Source: Cylicocyclus nassatus
Lineage: Eukaryota; Nematoda; Chromadorea; Rhabditida; Strongylidae
Reading direction: 5' to 3'
DNA: 64,000 nucleotides
Assembly: GCA_958299035.1 (NCBI GenBank)
Contig: CATQJL010000001.1
Span: forward strand, 13,449,834-13,513,833
Under the pieces are notes generated by a model. That model had not been told where the DNA came from. It searched no databases and was given only the letters and a program-made list of their open reading frames with translations. Position numbers and translations under genes: made by a program. Shown in pieces: positions 36,961 through 48,122 of this stretch (position 1 is the first letter of the stretch; each line of letters starts with the position of its first letter).

Positions 36961-38188
36961 CATGGGTTCAACTAACTCTTCCCCTATGTCCCTCTTGCGC
37001 GGTAGATCTCGACCTGGCGAGCAGTGCCATTCAATCTGCAAGAGAGTCGTTAAACATGCAATCGACCCATCACCAGTGTGCCTTACGGCCTCAGCAGACA
37101 AGTTGGCTTTGTTTGAGCTTCTGTGACTCTCTAGTCTTGTGATCTATCCCTGGCTTATGTCTTTATGAGCCGGTGGTGATTATTTCGGGTGTTCAAAAAC
37201 TTATCACTGGTTGTCGTCTCCGTGAAGGCATGCGCAGTACTCGCCGGTGTGTTCGGCTATGTTTTTTCTCGCCGATCTGCGCTGACTGCTATTCGCATTG
37301 GTATTACGATTATTATTATTTTTTCTGTATTCGTTGTTTTTTCTGTATTTTATTCATTTATTTATTTAGTTTCAATGGCGACATGTAGGTATGTCCCTTT
37401 TATTTTTATTTAATTTATTTTTATTATTTCTTTGTGTCGGCTCTTTGTCCCTTCGGCGACTTTCCATCCTTTCCCCCTTTTTTGCTATAAAATTGTACAT
37501 AGGAATATTTTTTGGGGGGGGGGGGGGACTGTGAAACTGTAGAGGGAATCGCTCGATGAATCATTCGGCGGCGAATGCTCACGTCGCGATCCTCGATCAT
37601 TGGACGGGTTCCAAGGGTCTCCAGCCCTTTGGCGAACAAATCCGAATGACGGGCTGTGGGACTGTGAAGGGAATGGGTCGCTTGAACGAATTGTTTGGCG
37701 ACGAACCTCGCATCATGACGAACCATTGTATATTCCATCTTTCCGCAGGAAACAGAATACAGAAAACATAATGGCCCTTCACTGCTCTTCCAGTGTATGG
37801 TCACATAGAAAATTCGACGAAGAACGGCGAGTGAAAAAAAAACTTCTTTTCAAGGCTTCCACACACACGGAAATGACCCTATCGGTGATAGTATGTTGGC
37901 AAGAAGAAAAAAATTAAGGTAGTGGCACCGTGCCCAAGCAGGATGTTGACAATAGATACAAATTCCCGGACTCTCGATCCTTTCGCGGTGCTGAATATGA
38001 TGTCTGTGATGCACTTAGACGCTAGCTGCTCTCCATGTATAGCGAGGCAAGGTGGCTTGAGTTATGAAGAATCGTTGTTTCTTCTGAATAGGAGCCCCTA
38101 GGTGATAGTGAAAAGACTCAGCAGATGTGGCCGCATTTGTGAACTTCCGGATTAATGAAGCGAGAGGAATAAATTTCGTCGTCCACTT
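36961..38188. other. Repeat-derived intergenic region
   Basis: No supported gene. Around 37530-37740 two segments resemble one another (GAGGGAATCGCTCGATGAAT against AAGGGAATGGGTCGCTTGAA, each followed by GGCGACGAA/GGCGGCGAA), indicating an old tandem duplication. A 15-base G tract sits at about 37516. It may include the remains of the LTR belonging to the gag fragment, but I could not pair it with a second copy. Confidence 0.4.
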
Positions 38189-38711
38189 TGTCAGGTATAA
38201 AAGGTTAGCTACTCCCTTTATCCTGATGTGTAGCGGGTTACAAAGTCTTATATAAGATGGATACGGAGTTCCATTGTTTGCGCGACCGAAAGACGACATT
38301 TTATCTGAAAAAAAAAACATTTTGTTTGAAAAAAAAAGGCTTAACAAAATATCATAACAAATTCAGGAGCTAAGAAGAGAGCAACCACTCTGAAGCAAGA
38401 AAAAATAAGATGTGGATGCCAAATGAGGTCTGGTGCATAATACCCTGCACCAGAACTTTTAATCCTTGACACGCCTACAGTTATGTAACAGGCTTATCCG
38501 CATATGCAGCTATAGCTACTCCCTTTATCCTGATGTGTAGCGGGTTACAAAGTCTTATATAAATATTTATTATCTACATAATATACAAGGGTGATGGGGG
38601 TAGGGGGGATGGTGGCAACCGGGTGGTGTCGGGGCCACGGGGGTCACTGCTCGGCTCGACTCTCGTCGGCCAGCCTCCGAACAGCTGATGCAGTCCAACT
38701 GCATCCCGACA
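38189..38711 (-). repeat. 3' LTR (left), with internal duplication/insertion
   Basis: The left LTR matches the right one at both ends but is 523 rather than 214 bases. The segment TAGCTACTCCCTTTATCCTG through CTTATATAA is present twice (about 38208-38256 and 38515-38562), with some 260 unrelated bases between the copies. The extra sequence is either an insertion with a long duplication or the result of template switching. Confidence 0.68.
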
Positions 38712-38894
38712 TCTCCATTCCTTCGAGAAGCTCGTCCTCGAGCGAGTCAGATTGGTGCGGTTGTTCTTCCGGGTAGCGTGCATAGATGGTTGGACACGCG
38801 GTTTACGGCGAGAACATCTTCAACATTGACGATAGGCATATGATTCGAGGATGATGATGTACGTGAGGGTGAGCTACTGAGGATGAGGGATCAG

Positions 38895-39377
38895 TGAACC
38901 ATGGAAATGGCTACGACTTCTCCCAGGGCATTGAAGAAGCTCGATGCTTTCTCCCGCTCAAGAGGGTGAACCCGATGGAAAACGTGTTCCGGCAATCCCA
39001 GGAGGACGAGCTCCTCCTGGCCTATTTATCCCGGTCAATTGTGGAGAAATCCACCATTGAGATTCAGCGGGATGGTAGAGCGTTCTTGACGCTTCAAATG
39101 GTCGACAACACGACCATTAGTGGTAAGTGAAATAAACATTACTTGTTTCTTTTAATGTTTAAATCTTGAGATAGTGGTATTAAAGACGTTCACGTTTAGG
39201 TCTAATGGAGCGGAACGACGGAACCCCATACAACTGGGAAGAAATCGACGACGATAATGTTTGGAGAGGGGATAGGGCCGGGATTGAAACTCCAATTAGG
39301 GCATATTACCATCATAAACCTAGGAGGATTTCTGCATATGCCTCCGAGGATGGCTGCGCTGCTGAAGCGCAGCGTTG
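38895..39377 (+). CDS. Intron-containing ORF antisense to the LTR element, partial
   Basis: Not recognised. Two open segments, 38895-39122 and 39200-39377, are joined in phase by a GT-AG intron of 77 bases (39123-39199). The first encodes an acidic/hydrophobic sequence including QSQEDELLLAYLSRSIVEKS; the second includes GTPYNWEEIDDDNVWRGDRA and ends with TGA. An upstream acceptor (GGGATCAG) precedes the first segment, so a 5' exon is missing or lies further left. A second open frame (39257-39472) overlaps the last exon in another phase. The strand is opposite to the element's own transcript, which explains how the intron could survive reverse transcription. No domain identified. Confidence 0.4.
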
Positions 39378-40742
39378 AGAACATCAGCGGCATCTATTTC
39401 GTCAACCTTCTAGGGCTCGACACGGTCATCCGGGCTCTGGATGGCGCCAATAAACCGTGGAGGAATATGTAGGTATTTTTGTAAATGTGCCTTCCCATTT
39501 AATGTAACTATTTTATTTGATAAAGTTGTTGTTGTTCTGTTCTGGGCAGCTGGTATCAGAAAAGTGGTGTAATACTGTAAGCAATAAATTTCCTATGCCT
39601 AATCCTGGGTGTCGTGATTGTAATCTAGACAGCTGTGCAATTATTTCATATATTGTAAGAAAGGTCACCGAGTTTGAGCAGGCGCTAGCATTACTCTCGA
39701 TTCGGTTGTCAGGTCGCTTTGCTTACACTTAGGCGTTGAGTTATGATTGTTTTGTACGCGCGCGGACAGTTGTCGCAGCAATAAGTTTGATAGGATTAAG
39801 GATTAGAGGTCGCCTGGCTGTATTACATAGCGCGGTAGATTGCAAACATGTCTATCTGGCGGATTCCATCCTTCCAGATTGCATGTAAACACTAGTGTGG
39901 TAATAGTAGCTACAGTGCGAACAGTCCAGTCCAAAAGATGAGAAAAAAAATATTAATAAAGTATATACATAAGTACAAGTCATAAGACAATGCCTTTAAC
40001 TGCTCACTAAATAACAACTTCTATGTAAGTATCCCCCAGAGATACTAACACAGGGCGCTACTAAATGATTATGTATAGAAATAGATATTTTAATTGCTTA
40101 AGCAAGAGTGTGTCCCACACTCATTAAAAAAAATAGAAAATAATTTGAATTTATGCGGAAATTTCCCTAGAAATAAGAATTATTACATTTGTATTGGTAA
40201 CAAAAGAAAGTATTGTTTGCATATGGATAGTAATTTTCACTCGCGAGGCATTACTTATATGTTTCGCGCGTCATAATGTCTTGCCGATGGTAATTAGTCG
40301 ACTATGCAAAACTAGGGCGCAAGGATATTTAGTAATTTATGATTTGATCATCAACAGTATGGTGAATCTATAGAAAGTGAGCGAGCTAATTAATTTAGTT
40401 ATGTATATGTAATAGTTTTGGGACACTGGGACTGCTCGCAAGGACTTTTGTAGACAATATGTGAACATAATTTATATACACAACGTAAAAAGTTTTTTTT
40501 TTCAATTGTTTTGGAACAATGTTCACATTTCTGAAAAAAAATTATAACTATTTCACTATTTTTTTTATGCACTGCAACATTCTGGTAATTACCATATATA
40601 AATAAAAATAAACAACTCACACGTCGCAGAGTGACGAAAGGGTAGGCGGGTGGACGAAGGGGGGGGGGTGTAATTTTATTCCCAATAATAAAAAAAATGT
40701 AGGAGTGTAAAACAAAAAAAAGAAATCTCCCTGGGACCTCCA

Positions 40743-40956
40743 TGTCAGGTATAAAAGGTTAGCTACTCCCTTTATCCTGATGTGTAGCGGGTTACAAAGT
40801 CTTATATATATTTATTATCTACATAATATACAAGGGTGATGGGGGTAGGGGGGATGGTGGCAACCGGGTGGTGTCGGGGCCACGGGGGTCACTGCTCGGC
40901 TCGACTCTCGTCGGCCAGCCTCCGAACAGCTGATGCAGTCCAACTGCATCCCGACA
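40743..40956 (-). repeat. 5' LTR (right), intact 214 bp
   Basis: It begins TGTCAGG and ends CGACA on the + strand. On the minus strand it contains AATAAATATATATAAG, which could serve as TATA box and/or poly(A) signal. It matches the left LTR with almost no differences over the shared 200 bases, pointing to recent insertion. Confidence 0.7.
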
Positions 40957-40960
40957 ACTT

Positions 40961-42038
40961 CCTGATAAAAAACTTTTTGATATTCCCATCTCTTCTGTGT
41001 GCCGTACAATAAAAATTTGTGGGAAAAGTATTGTCTCTTGGAAAAAATGGGGCTGTGTGCTCCATTATAATGTTCAGATCTTCAATCTTCCCAAGGGGAC
41101 GGGAGAATGTGATTCGTTTCTATTAATGATAAAGTGCTGGAAGGGAATTCCGGCGCTTCTGAGCGTTAATGACTATCATTTGTAATTTTTAATGCTGTGT
41201 TCAGCATCTTGACTTATCCCCCCCCCCCTGTATCAAGTCTCATGTGTCAGCCCTCCAGCTCGGCTTTGTCGAATCATCTATAAGTGTATTGACGAAAATC
41301 AACCTAGGACGGGGGGGGGCGTAGTGGTATGAGGCCCTGCTAAGACCGGGTCGGACCGAAGTTCGAAGTTTGATTTGCCCCTTGGTCAACATAGTCCTCT
41401 TCCATCCGGGAGCTTGGTATCAAAGTAATACGAGAAGAGATTAAATGCACTATTGGTATTGGCCCAGCATATCGTTGTGAAGGCTAACACTTAGTTGTCT
41501 CTGCGGCTATGAAGTAGAATGTGCATGCGCGCACAGAGTTCTGCAGAAGCCAAATCCTTTGTCCTTTATCCTTAACTAACCTATGATGTACATCCGCTCT
41601 GCTTCGAAGTGCATGCGTACAAAGTTTGATAGAGATCGGTGCAGAGATAGAATTTTTTTATCTCCGAATGTACATATAGACAGCCAAAGAAACACTGATT
41701 CCTAAATCTAACTATAAAAAGAAAATGACAGCATTATGGTTGCATGTAAAGATATATTTTGACTGCGAATGATGATGGATTTTGTCTGTATATATGACAT
41801 GCAGCTTTTATTCATACCATGTATCAGGTATGCTCACATATATTTTATCTACGTTCTCTTGCTTAACTATCGCACGTTATGCTCAGAATAAACGTTTTTT
41901 GTTAGAAGTTGTCTAAAAACATGGGTTTCACCAAACTTCATTAGCAAACAATGATCTTCTGCGTTGAGTTTGGTGTCTGTAGAAGGTCATTATCAAAATA
42001 CACTTGGTCGGCATCAAGTGCCTGGCAGTGATCCAAGC
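40961..42038. other. Intergenic region before CZIB gene
   Basis: No coding exon is supported. It holds a C tract (41219-41229) and, about 90 bases later, a G tract (41312-41320), which could pair, and the tRNA-like segment at 41318-41400. The last 200 bases should contain the CZIB promoter or trans-splice site. Confidence 0.45.
41318..41400 (+). repeat. Possible tRNA-derived SINE fragment
   Basis: GCGTAGTGGTATGAGGCCCT resembles a Pol III A box, and about 40 bases later GAAGTTCGAAGTTTGATT resembles a B box (GTTCGAA core). No cloverleaf with a matching acceptor stem can be drawn, so it is not a functional tRNA. It may be the head of a SINE or chance. Confidence 0.25.
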
Positions 42039-45000
42039 ATGGTATGTGCTTACATACCTTTTTTTGTACTAGTGAAAAGCTAAACTTTTTTTTCAGCCAA
42101 TCTTATCACTCGATCTGAAATGTAACATGGTAGGAGTAACAAAGTTCACTCCTAGCGATCCAGAGACTCATAGATGGTTCCTCAAGGTAAGACGAATACT
42201 TATGTGAACTTTTTATTTATCGTCTCAATTACCATCTTTTTTAACGGTAAAGATTTCGAGAATGATGTTTTCGACCTACTATCTGATTTCTTTTTTAGTT
42301 CCGATGCATGAACTGCGGTGAGTCACCTGACCATTGGCAATATCTAGTTATCAATGTAGGTTTTTGCAAAAGCGTTTTCATTTGCATCAGCTGTTGGTTT
42401 AGGAAGTGCTGGAAGTACCTGGTAGCCGCGGAGAAGCGCATCTGGTAGAGAAGTGCAAACTATGTAACCGAGTCAACACTGTTGGTAGGTCGTTAATAAA
42501 ATTGTATTATTTTTTACTTTTATTTTGCACTTTTTCATTTTTCGTTATTTGGAGTTCTTTTTTTTAATTTTGATAATGAAGAATTCGTTATATATGTTTT
42601 TTGCTTCGTTTTCATCATTGATAATATCTGTCCGTTGAATGGTTCATTTTTCATATTTTGATTCATTTCGTTATACAGTTCTGCGTCACGAATGGCACTC
42701 TCCTGTACCATACATGGGAATATTGTTAAAGGCTATGCTTGACGAAGGCGCAGAAGCAGTATCAGTTGAGCGGTCACGAACGCGGCGCGCGCGTATCTAC
42801 ACTGTTGTAAATCCTTCGCCTCATGCGCTCTGCGGCTAATAAAGCCGCGTTTGCGCCCAAAGCTATTGCGCCTTCGTCATGCAGCAGCCTATATCTTTTC
42901 AAGTGAGAATTCCTCGATGAAATCAACAGTGCTGTTTGGCCCATCGTGGCTTCCTTCTACTTCGTTGTCAGTTTCGAAATAATTGGGGGACGTTAGACAG
43001 TATCTTGAACCTCTTTTTCAGCCATCGTTCCCGATTCCGTTGGCTCGTACGATGCTGCAGAACATAATGAGGAATGGCAGTCCATGTTGCAGTTTGACTG
43101 TCGAGGCCTGGAACCATACGATTTTGAACTTCGTAAGGTATCCTTCATTGCTATATAGACGAAAGGAGTTGTATGTGTCTTTAGAACGGCTGGACCGCAG
43201 TGGGTATAGAATCCGGCACAGTGTTCGATGACATTGATCTTTCGGAAAAGGTGAGTGGTGCGATGTTTTTTATGGGGAGACCATTTTTTTATATGTTTAT
43301 GTATTTCCTTTCTTGAGAGCATAGGTGCGATAGTGTGAGAATTTGCTCACCCCCCCTTCACCCTTGAGCCGGAAACCAAGGTGACCCCCTTCACCAAAAC
43401 CGACAAAAAAAAATCAACAGTGAGGTAAGGTTATGCCTGATAAAATGACCACGCTATCAACCTACTTGTAGGCTCTACAGTCAAGAAGCAAGTGAAGGGC
43501 AATCGTGGCATTCTTCCAGCTATGTCCTTAGATTTATAGGCAAAATTGAAAAAATTCAATTAAAAATTCATAACGTTTGTAGATGAACAGCTCGTACAAG
43601 GAAATGCTCACCATTGAAACCGTTTCTTCCTCTGCTTTCAGAAAATATATAGATTGTCTGGGATCCGTTGGAAAAAGTCCATGGTGAAGGGTGTGCCTAG
43701 TGATTTCTGGAGATTTTCGAGTTTTCAACATAAAAAAATTCATAACTTCTGTAGATGAACAGCTAGTACATGGAGATGCTCACCATTGGAACCGTCTCAT
43801 TCTCCGCTTTCAGAAAATATATAGATTTTTTGGGATCCGTTGAAAAAAGTCCATGGTGAAGGGGGTGCCTAGTGATTTCTGGAGATTTTCGAGTTTTCAA
43901 CATAAAAAAATTCATAACTTCCGTAGATGAACAGCTAGTACACGGAGATGCTCACCATTAGAACCGTCTCATTCTCCGCTTTCAGAAAATATATAGTTTG
44001 TAAGGGATCCCTTGCAAAAAGTGCCTGGTGAAGGGGGGGGGTGAGAATTTTATAACGGGAGTTCTCAGGTAGACGTCTTTTTACAATGGTGAAAAGGCCT
44101 CTGCCTGAGAACTCCCGTTATAAAATTCTCACCCCCCCCCCCTTCACCAGGCACTTTTTGCAAGGGATCCCTTACAAACTATATATTTTCTGAAAGCGGA
44201 GAATGAGACGGTTCTAATGGTGAGCATCTCCGTGTACTAGCTGTTCATCTACGGAAGTTATGAATTTTTTTTATGTTGAAAACTCGAAAATCTCCAGAAA
44301 TCACTAGGCACCCCCTTCACCATGGACTTTTTTCAACGGATCCCAGAAAATCTATATATTTTCTGAAAGCAGAGGAAGAAACGGTTACAATGGTGGCCAC
44401 CTTCGTGTACTAGCTGTTCATCTACAAAAGTTACATTTTTCTTTTGGAATTTCGTGACTGTCTAAGAATCCTCTTAGTTTTGTCGATGCACACTTGATTT
44501 CAATATGCATTTCCACTATGATATTCTTAATTATTGAACACGTTGCAAATTTACTCCGTGTTCCATTTTCGCGGTTCAACTAGATATCCTTTATTTCACC
44601 CTCCTTGGTTTCTTTTCAGTTCTTGATTCTAGGATTCCTTTCTTTTGTGAATGTAAGAAGGCACTTAATCATGAACTGCTACTAAAGGCAAGTTGTGAAA
44701 GGAACGATGCCGTTCCTGGCGGCGCGTTGTGTGTAATTGCTCACCCACATTCACACACGCACTCACCCCCCCCCCCCCCCAACCCCGCCCCCCCCCCCCC
44801 CCACCCCCTCTGACCCCCTTCACCCTGGAGGGGCTGCGACCACCGTGACCCCCTTCACCCTGGAGAAGTCATTTTCACCTTATCGCACCTATGCTTGAGA
44901 GACATCGTCTTTCAATGGTTCTCGCTATGATTCGTAATGTAGTTAGCGCCCCAGTCTTTGCTTTTTAGAGAAAAAAACATCTTTTAGGCATGGGCTGACT

Positions 45001-45077
45001 ACGATGAAAAAGCAGGCGAAGCGACGGAGATCAGTGACATTGAAATTCGATTTGTTCATGCAAAGGCTAAAAAATAA
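42039..45077 (+). CDS. CXXC zinc-binding protein CZIB / UPF0587 (7 exons)
   Basis: Homolog of human C1orf123/CZIB and C. elegans F46B6.12 (recalled as a UPF0587 protein); a small DUF866 zinc-binding protein of unclear role. Exons: 42039-42041 (just ATG), 42097-42186, 42299-42355, 42403-42484, 43022-43137, 43185-43250, 44988-45077; 167 residues (human 160). Zinc ligands are CMNCGE and CKLCNR, the two CxxC pairs of the family. Also conserved are HWQY, EKCKLC, FDCRGLEPYDFE, GWTAVGIESGTVFDDIDLSE and the terminal WADYDEKAGE. The one-codon first exon is inferred from a good donor (ATG followed by GTATGT) and the family start M-P-I; another upstream start is possible. Open sequence at 42680-42839 is an alternative exon candidate but does not match the family. 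The last intron carries a 1.6 kb transposon. Confidence 0.9.
43320..44893. mobile_element. TIR element with perfect 8-bp TSD and giant palindrome
   Basis: The element starts CATAGGTGCGATA and ends TATCGCACCTATG, exact 13-base TIRs, between CTTGAGAG (43312-43319) and CTTGAGAG (44894-44901). Inside, three tandem units of about 175 bases (near 43560, 43735, 43910) each contain TAGATGAACAGCT, GCTCACCATT, TTTCAGAAAATATATAG and GGATCC. The last two units are repeated in inverted orientation at about 44110-44440, giving arms of about 330 bases around a 35-base centre. It also has many CCCCCTTCACC motifs and long C tracts. The 8-bp TSD suggests hAT or P superfamily. It has no transposase and lies in the last CZIB intron. 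Confidence 0.8.
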
Positions 45078-46649
45078 CTCCCCCTCAACAACGGTGCCAC
45101 CGAGATACTGGCTTGATCTGACCGGCATATTCCATTGCTTCTTGTGATTTTTTTTTGTGATTTGTGAGGTTTTTTCTCTTGGATAAAAGTGATTTACCGC
45201 TGTGCTATTGTTATGAACGGGATAGGCAATTCAAATGTGACATAAGAGTTTTTATACGTAAGCATTTACGTACTGCTGATGTAATTATACAGATGGCTCG
45301 CGCACGGAAGTGCCTCCCAGCGCGGTCATCGCCGGCTGACCATACAACGTTAAATAACCACTGACACCTGCCGAGGTCAGAGCTGAGTCAAACATGGTGT
45401 TGTTTTTTTTATCGACATGAGGAAGAAAAGAAAATAGAAAAGGGTAGAAAAACGGATAGATTATACTAGGTCGTTACATAAACTTTGCTACCAACAGAAA
45501 GAAATCTTTATTACTCCTCAAGAGATTTTTCTTCATTTTCATAATCATGACCAGTTTTGGTTTTCAGTATGAACATTTCAACACATAAGAAATCCAATTC
45601 ACTGAAAACATCTGAATTATTTTAAGCAGTTTCCAGGCTGTGGTAATGGAGAGTTGAACTTTCAGAATGGCTTCGTATTATATCCATGCTTTCAGAAGTA
45701 ATCCAAAAAGATAAAGAATTAGAGTCTATCTGCAAGTAAAGAAAAAATGGAGGTGAGAGTTTGAAAATTGCCTTTAATAAATGTCCGTGAATACAAAAAT
45801 GACGCCTATGAATAGCCCTTCATCCTTTTCATTCGCAAACTGACCTCGGAATTTTAAGGGCGTTACCGGTAAAATTGTAGACGAAATCAGATGAATTTTC
45901 TCGGACATTTCGCAAAATGTGATTTCGGAATTTTACTGGCATATGCATCTATGACGTTTCTACACCCGAAATTTTTTTGCAAAGTTGAATCATGCTAATT
46001 TATAAAGTTGTTTTACGTCTTCACAAAAAAAACAAGTTGATTTCATAATTCTACGACCCGCGTGGACCACTTTTAATGCTCTTGCTGTTCTTCCAGCGAT
46101 TTGAATAATAACTAGCAGTCGGTAAGAAAAAAGTGGTTAAAAAGCTTTTATCTGCCACAGTGTAGCGACGATGGTCTAGCAAATGATAAATATTTGCATC
46201 CATAGTTTGCATGTCATCGGTTTATTGGCAGTAAAAGGGAGATATCCTTTTTACTTTCTCTTCGTTTTCTTTGAGCCCATTCCTTACCATCTCCTCTCGA
46301 CAGTTCCATCGCCGGCAAGAAACCGGCTGGTCATGTCGTGTGTCTGCTCGGATGCATGCCTAATGGTGTCGTCGAGCAGGTGGTGCAAAGATGCAAATTG
46401 AGCGTAACGCACCGTAAATGACGGTTGGTACGGTATTCGTTATGTATTGTCATGACATGCAATTTATAGAGTCTGTCATTGCGAGATAAGTGGGTTTTGA
46501 CAGATAGGAGGTGTCCCTACTCTTTCCTTCCCCCTTCGGAAATGTTATCAAGGGGAGGCGTTTTCGAAGAATAAAGGAGTGCAACTTGCTTGCTTTTTCT
46601 TTAATAAAAAAGAACTTTTAGTTGTTTAAAAACCTTAAAATCCTATGTA

Positions 46650-47290
46650 TAAAATTTGTAGGCGTGGCACCAAATCGCCTTCGCACAAATCTCCAGCCCC
46701 ATTTTCAGAAGTAGCTATTTGTGGGTGTGGCTGGCGAAAAAACTCCGGCAAATTTAAGACTGATTTTTTTTTCAATTTGAGCGCGATCAGCACTGTCACT
46801 GCAAGTTCCAACCTATTTTTTCGAAAAGTTGGTTACCAGAAGGGCTCGGATGACACTGACCACCACTGAGTATAGACCTTAATTTTCAGAAGAAAAATTG
46901 AGGGCTTGGATGACACTTAATTACCGCAAATAGTTTTCGACATTTTTTCAACTCGTGTACGCGATTGGCTCTAATTCACCTCCTTGCATCTTAGTACTCT
47001 TTTTTTCAGAAAGCAGATCATCTACTTTGGACGTGGTTGACGTTGGACCAGCTTTGTGTAGAGACCTTATTTTACTAAAAAAATCAATTAGGGCGTGGCT
47101 GACTCTGAACATTTGTATGAAGTTCTAGCCACTTTTTTATTTTGAGGGCGAAATTGGCACTCGCTTTTCGCAAATTTTCAACCTTACTTTTTTGGAAAGT
47201 TGATCCCTTTATCTGTGGGCGTGGCTGTTACTAAAATCGTGAAGTTCCAGCCTTTCTATATTTTGACCCCAGTTTTTTCATGAATAATTC
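46650..47290 (+). repeat. Degenerate tandem repeat with GGGCGTGGC core
   Basis: Units of roughly 60-125 bases each carry a version of GGGCGTGGCTG (near 46661, 46727, 47029, 47092, 47218), followed by a segment like GAAGTTCCAGCC and a T-rich TTTTCAGAAAA stretch. Similar cores recur singly at 48396, 48671, 49867 and inverted at 50616. Confidence 0.55.
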
Positions 47291-47546
47291 TTTTCATTAG
47301 TGCAAACCCACATTTTAGAAAATTTTATTAGAAGGATTGGTAGGGTCGCATAAATGAAGGAATAAACGAGTTGCATTTTGTTAAGATCAACATAAGGTAA
47401 AAGTTAATTTCGGAATAGATTTCCTTACAAATTTTTATGAATCAATATAATCAATAAAGTAATAACGCTATTGAAAGTGTGGATAACTCAAATAAACAGC
47501 GAAAGACTGTACATCTTGACTAGAATACTAACTCAGCAATGGAACT

Positions 47547-47571
47547 GGATACTGTAACGAATACAGTATCC
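47547..47571. repeat. Perfect hairpin
   Basis: GGATACTGTA and TACAGTATCC are exact complements separated by ACGAA. It lies about 550 bases beyond the stop of the EGL-46 gene, so it could sit in or near its 3' end. The role is unknown. Confidence 0.4.
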
Positions 47572-48122
47572 ACTACAATGTAATAAGCACAGATCAGATA
47601 TCGTAACCGTAATGGGTAGAGAGTGAAACGAGAAGTTAACAACCAGTGAGTAAGGGTAAAGGATACATGGTAACTCTAAGGTAAGGGTAACTATACACGT
47701 GACTAGAGAGGGCTCGGTGTGGAGATCTAAGGAAAGACGTCTTTATATGGAGGACGCCTTTCGAAGCAGTGGAATGTTCTAGAAGTACAGGAAATGCATG
47801 GCTGCGGAAAAAATGAAGACTAAACATATACACATGAAATACTGTGGATGATGCGGTTATGAGGCGTTTATAGTCAGTCGCGATATGCGCTGGACTATAA
47901 ATGCAATTCTTTTTTTTACATTTTGGCATGCAGGCCACATTAAAGCTAAACCAAAGCGATTGTAGACTAGTAAATAAGAGATCCATTGACTAGAAGAACT
48001 CAGCTAGGAATTTGAGATGCGCGTATATACTTTGTCGCGCGGGTCGTAGTTCATTCGACTTTAATTATGAAATAGTACCCGAAAATGCATTAAATAGCAT
48101 AATATACCATAAAAACCCCCTA

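Larger units (their letters stand above)
38189..40956 (-). mobile_element. Non-autonomous LTR retroelement with 4-bp TSD
   Basis: Direct repeats lie at 38189-38711 and 40743-40956. Each begins TGTCAGGTATAAAAGG and ends GCATCCCGACA, the TGTC...GACA terminal inverted form of LTRs. ACTT borders both sides (38185-38188, 40957-40960). On the minus strand TGGAGGTCCCAGGGAGA lies directly next to the right LTR, as a tRNA primer-binding site starting TGG would. A purine run GAAGGAATGGAGA lies directly before the left LTR, as a polypurine tract. So the element reads right to left. The 1.9 kb between the LTRs lacks gag and pol. Confidence 0.75.
45078..48122. other. Convergent intergenic region
   Basis: It lies between the 3' ends of the CZIB gene (+) and the EGL-46 homolog (-). 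No gene is supported. It contains the GGGCGTGGC repeat field at 46650-47290, and a perfect hairpin at 47547-47571 (GGATACTGTA/TACAGTATCC with a 5-base loop). Confidence 0.5.

Noticed and set aside
40399..40743. 114-codon minus-strand frame inside the LTR element, considered as gag
   Set aside because: It is A+T-rich, Phe/Ile/Lys-dominated, without any gag or pol motif, and overlaps the primer-site candidate.
41318..41400. Functional tRNA gene
   Set aside because: Only A-box and B-box-like patches; acceptor and anticodon stems cannot be formed.
42639..42839. Open frame after an acceptor-like TTATACAG inside the CZIB gene
   Set aside because: It does not match the DUF866 family, and splicing from 42484 directly to 43022 restores the conserved sequence in phase.
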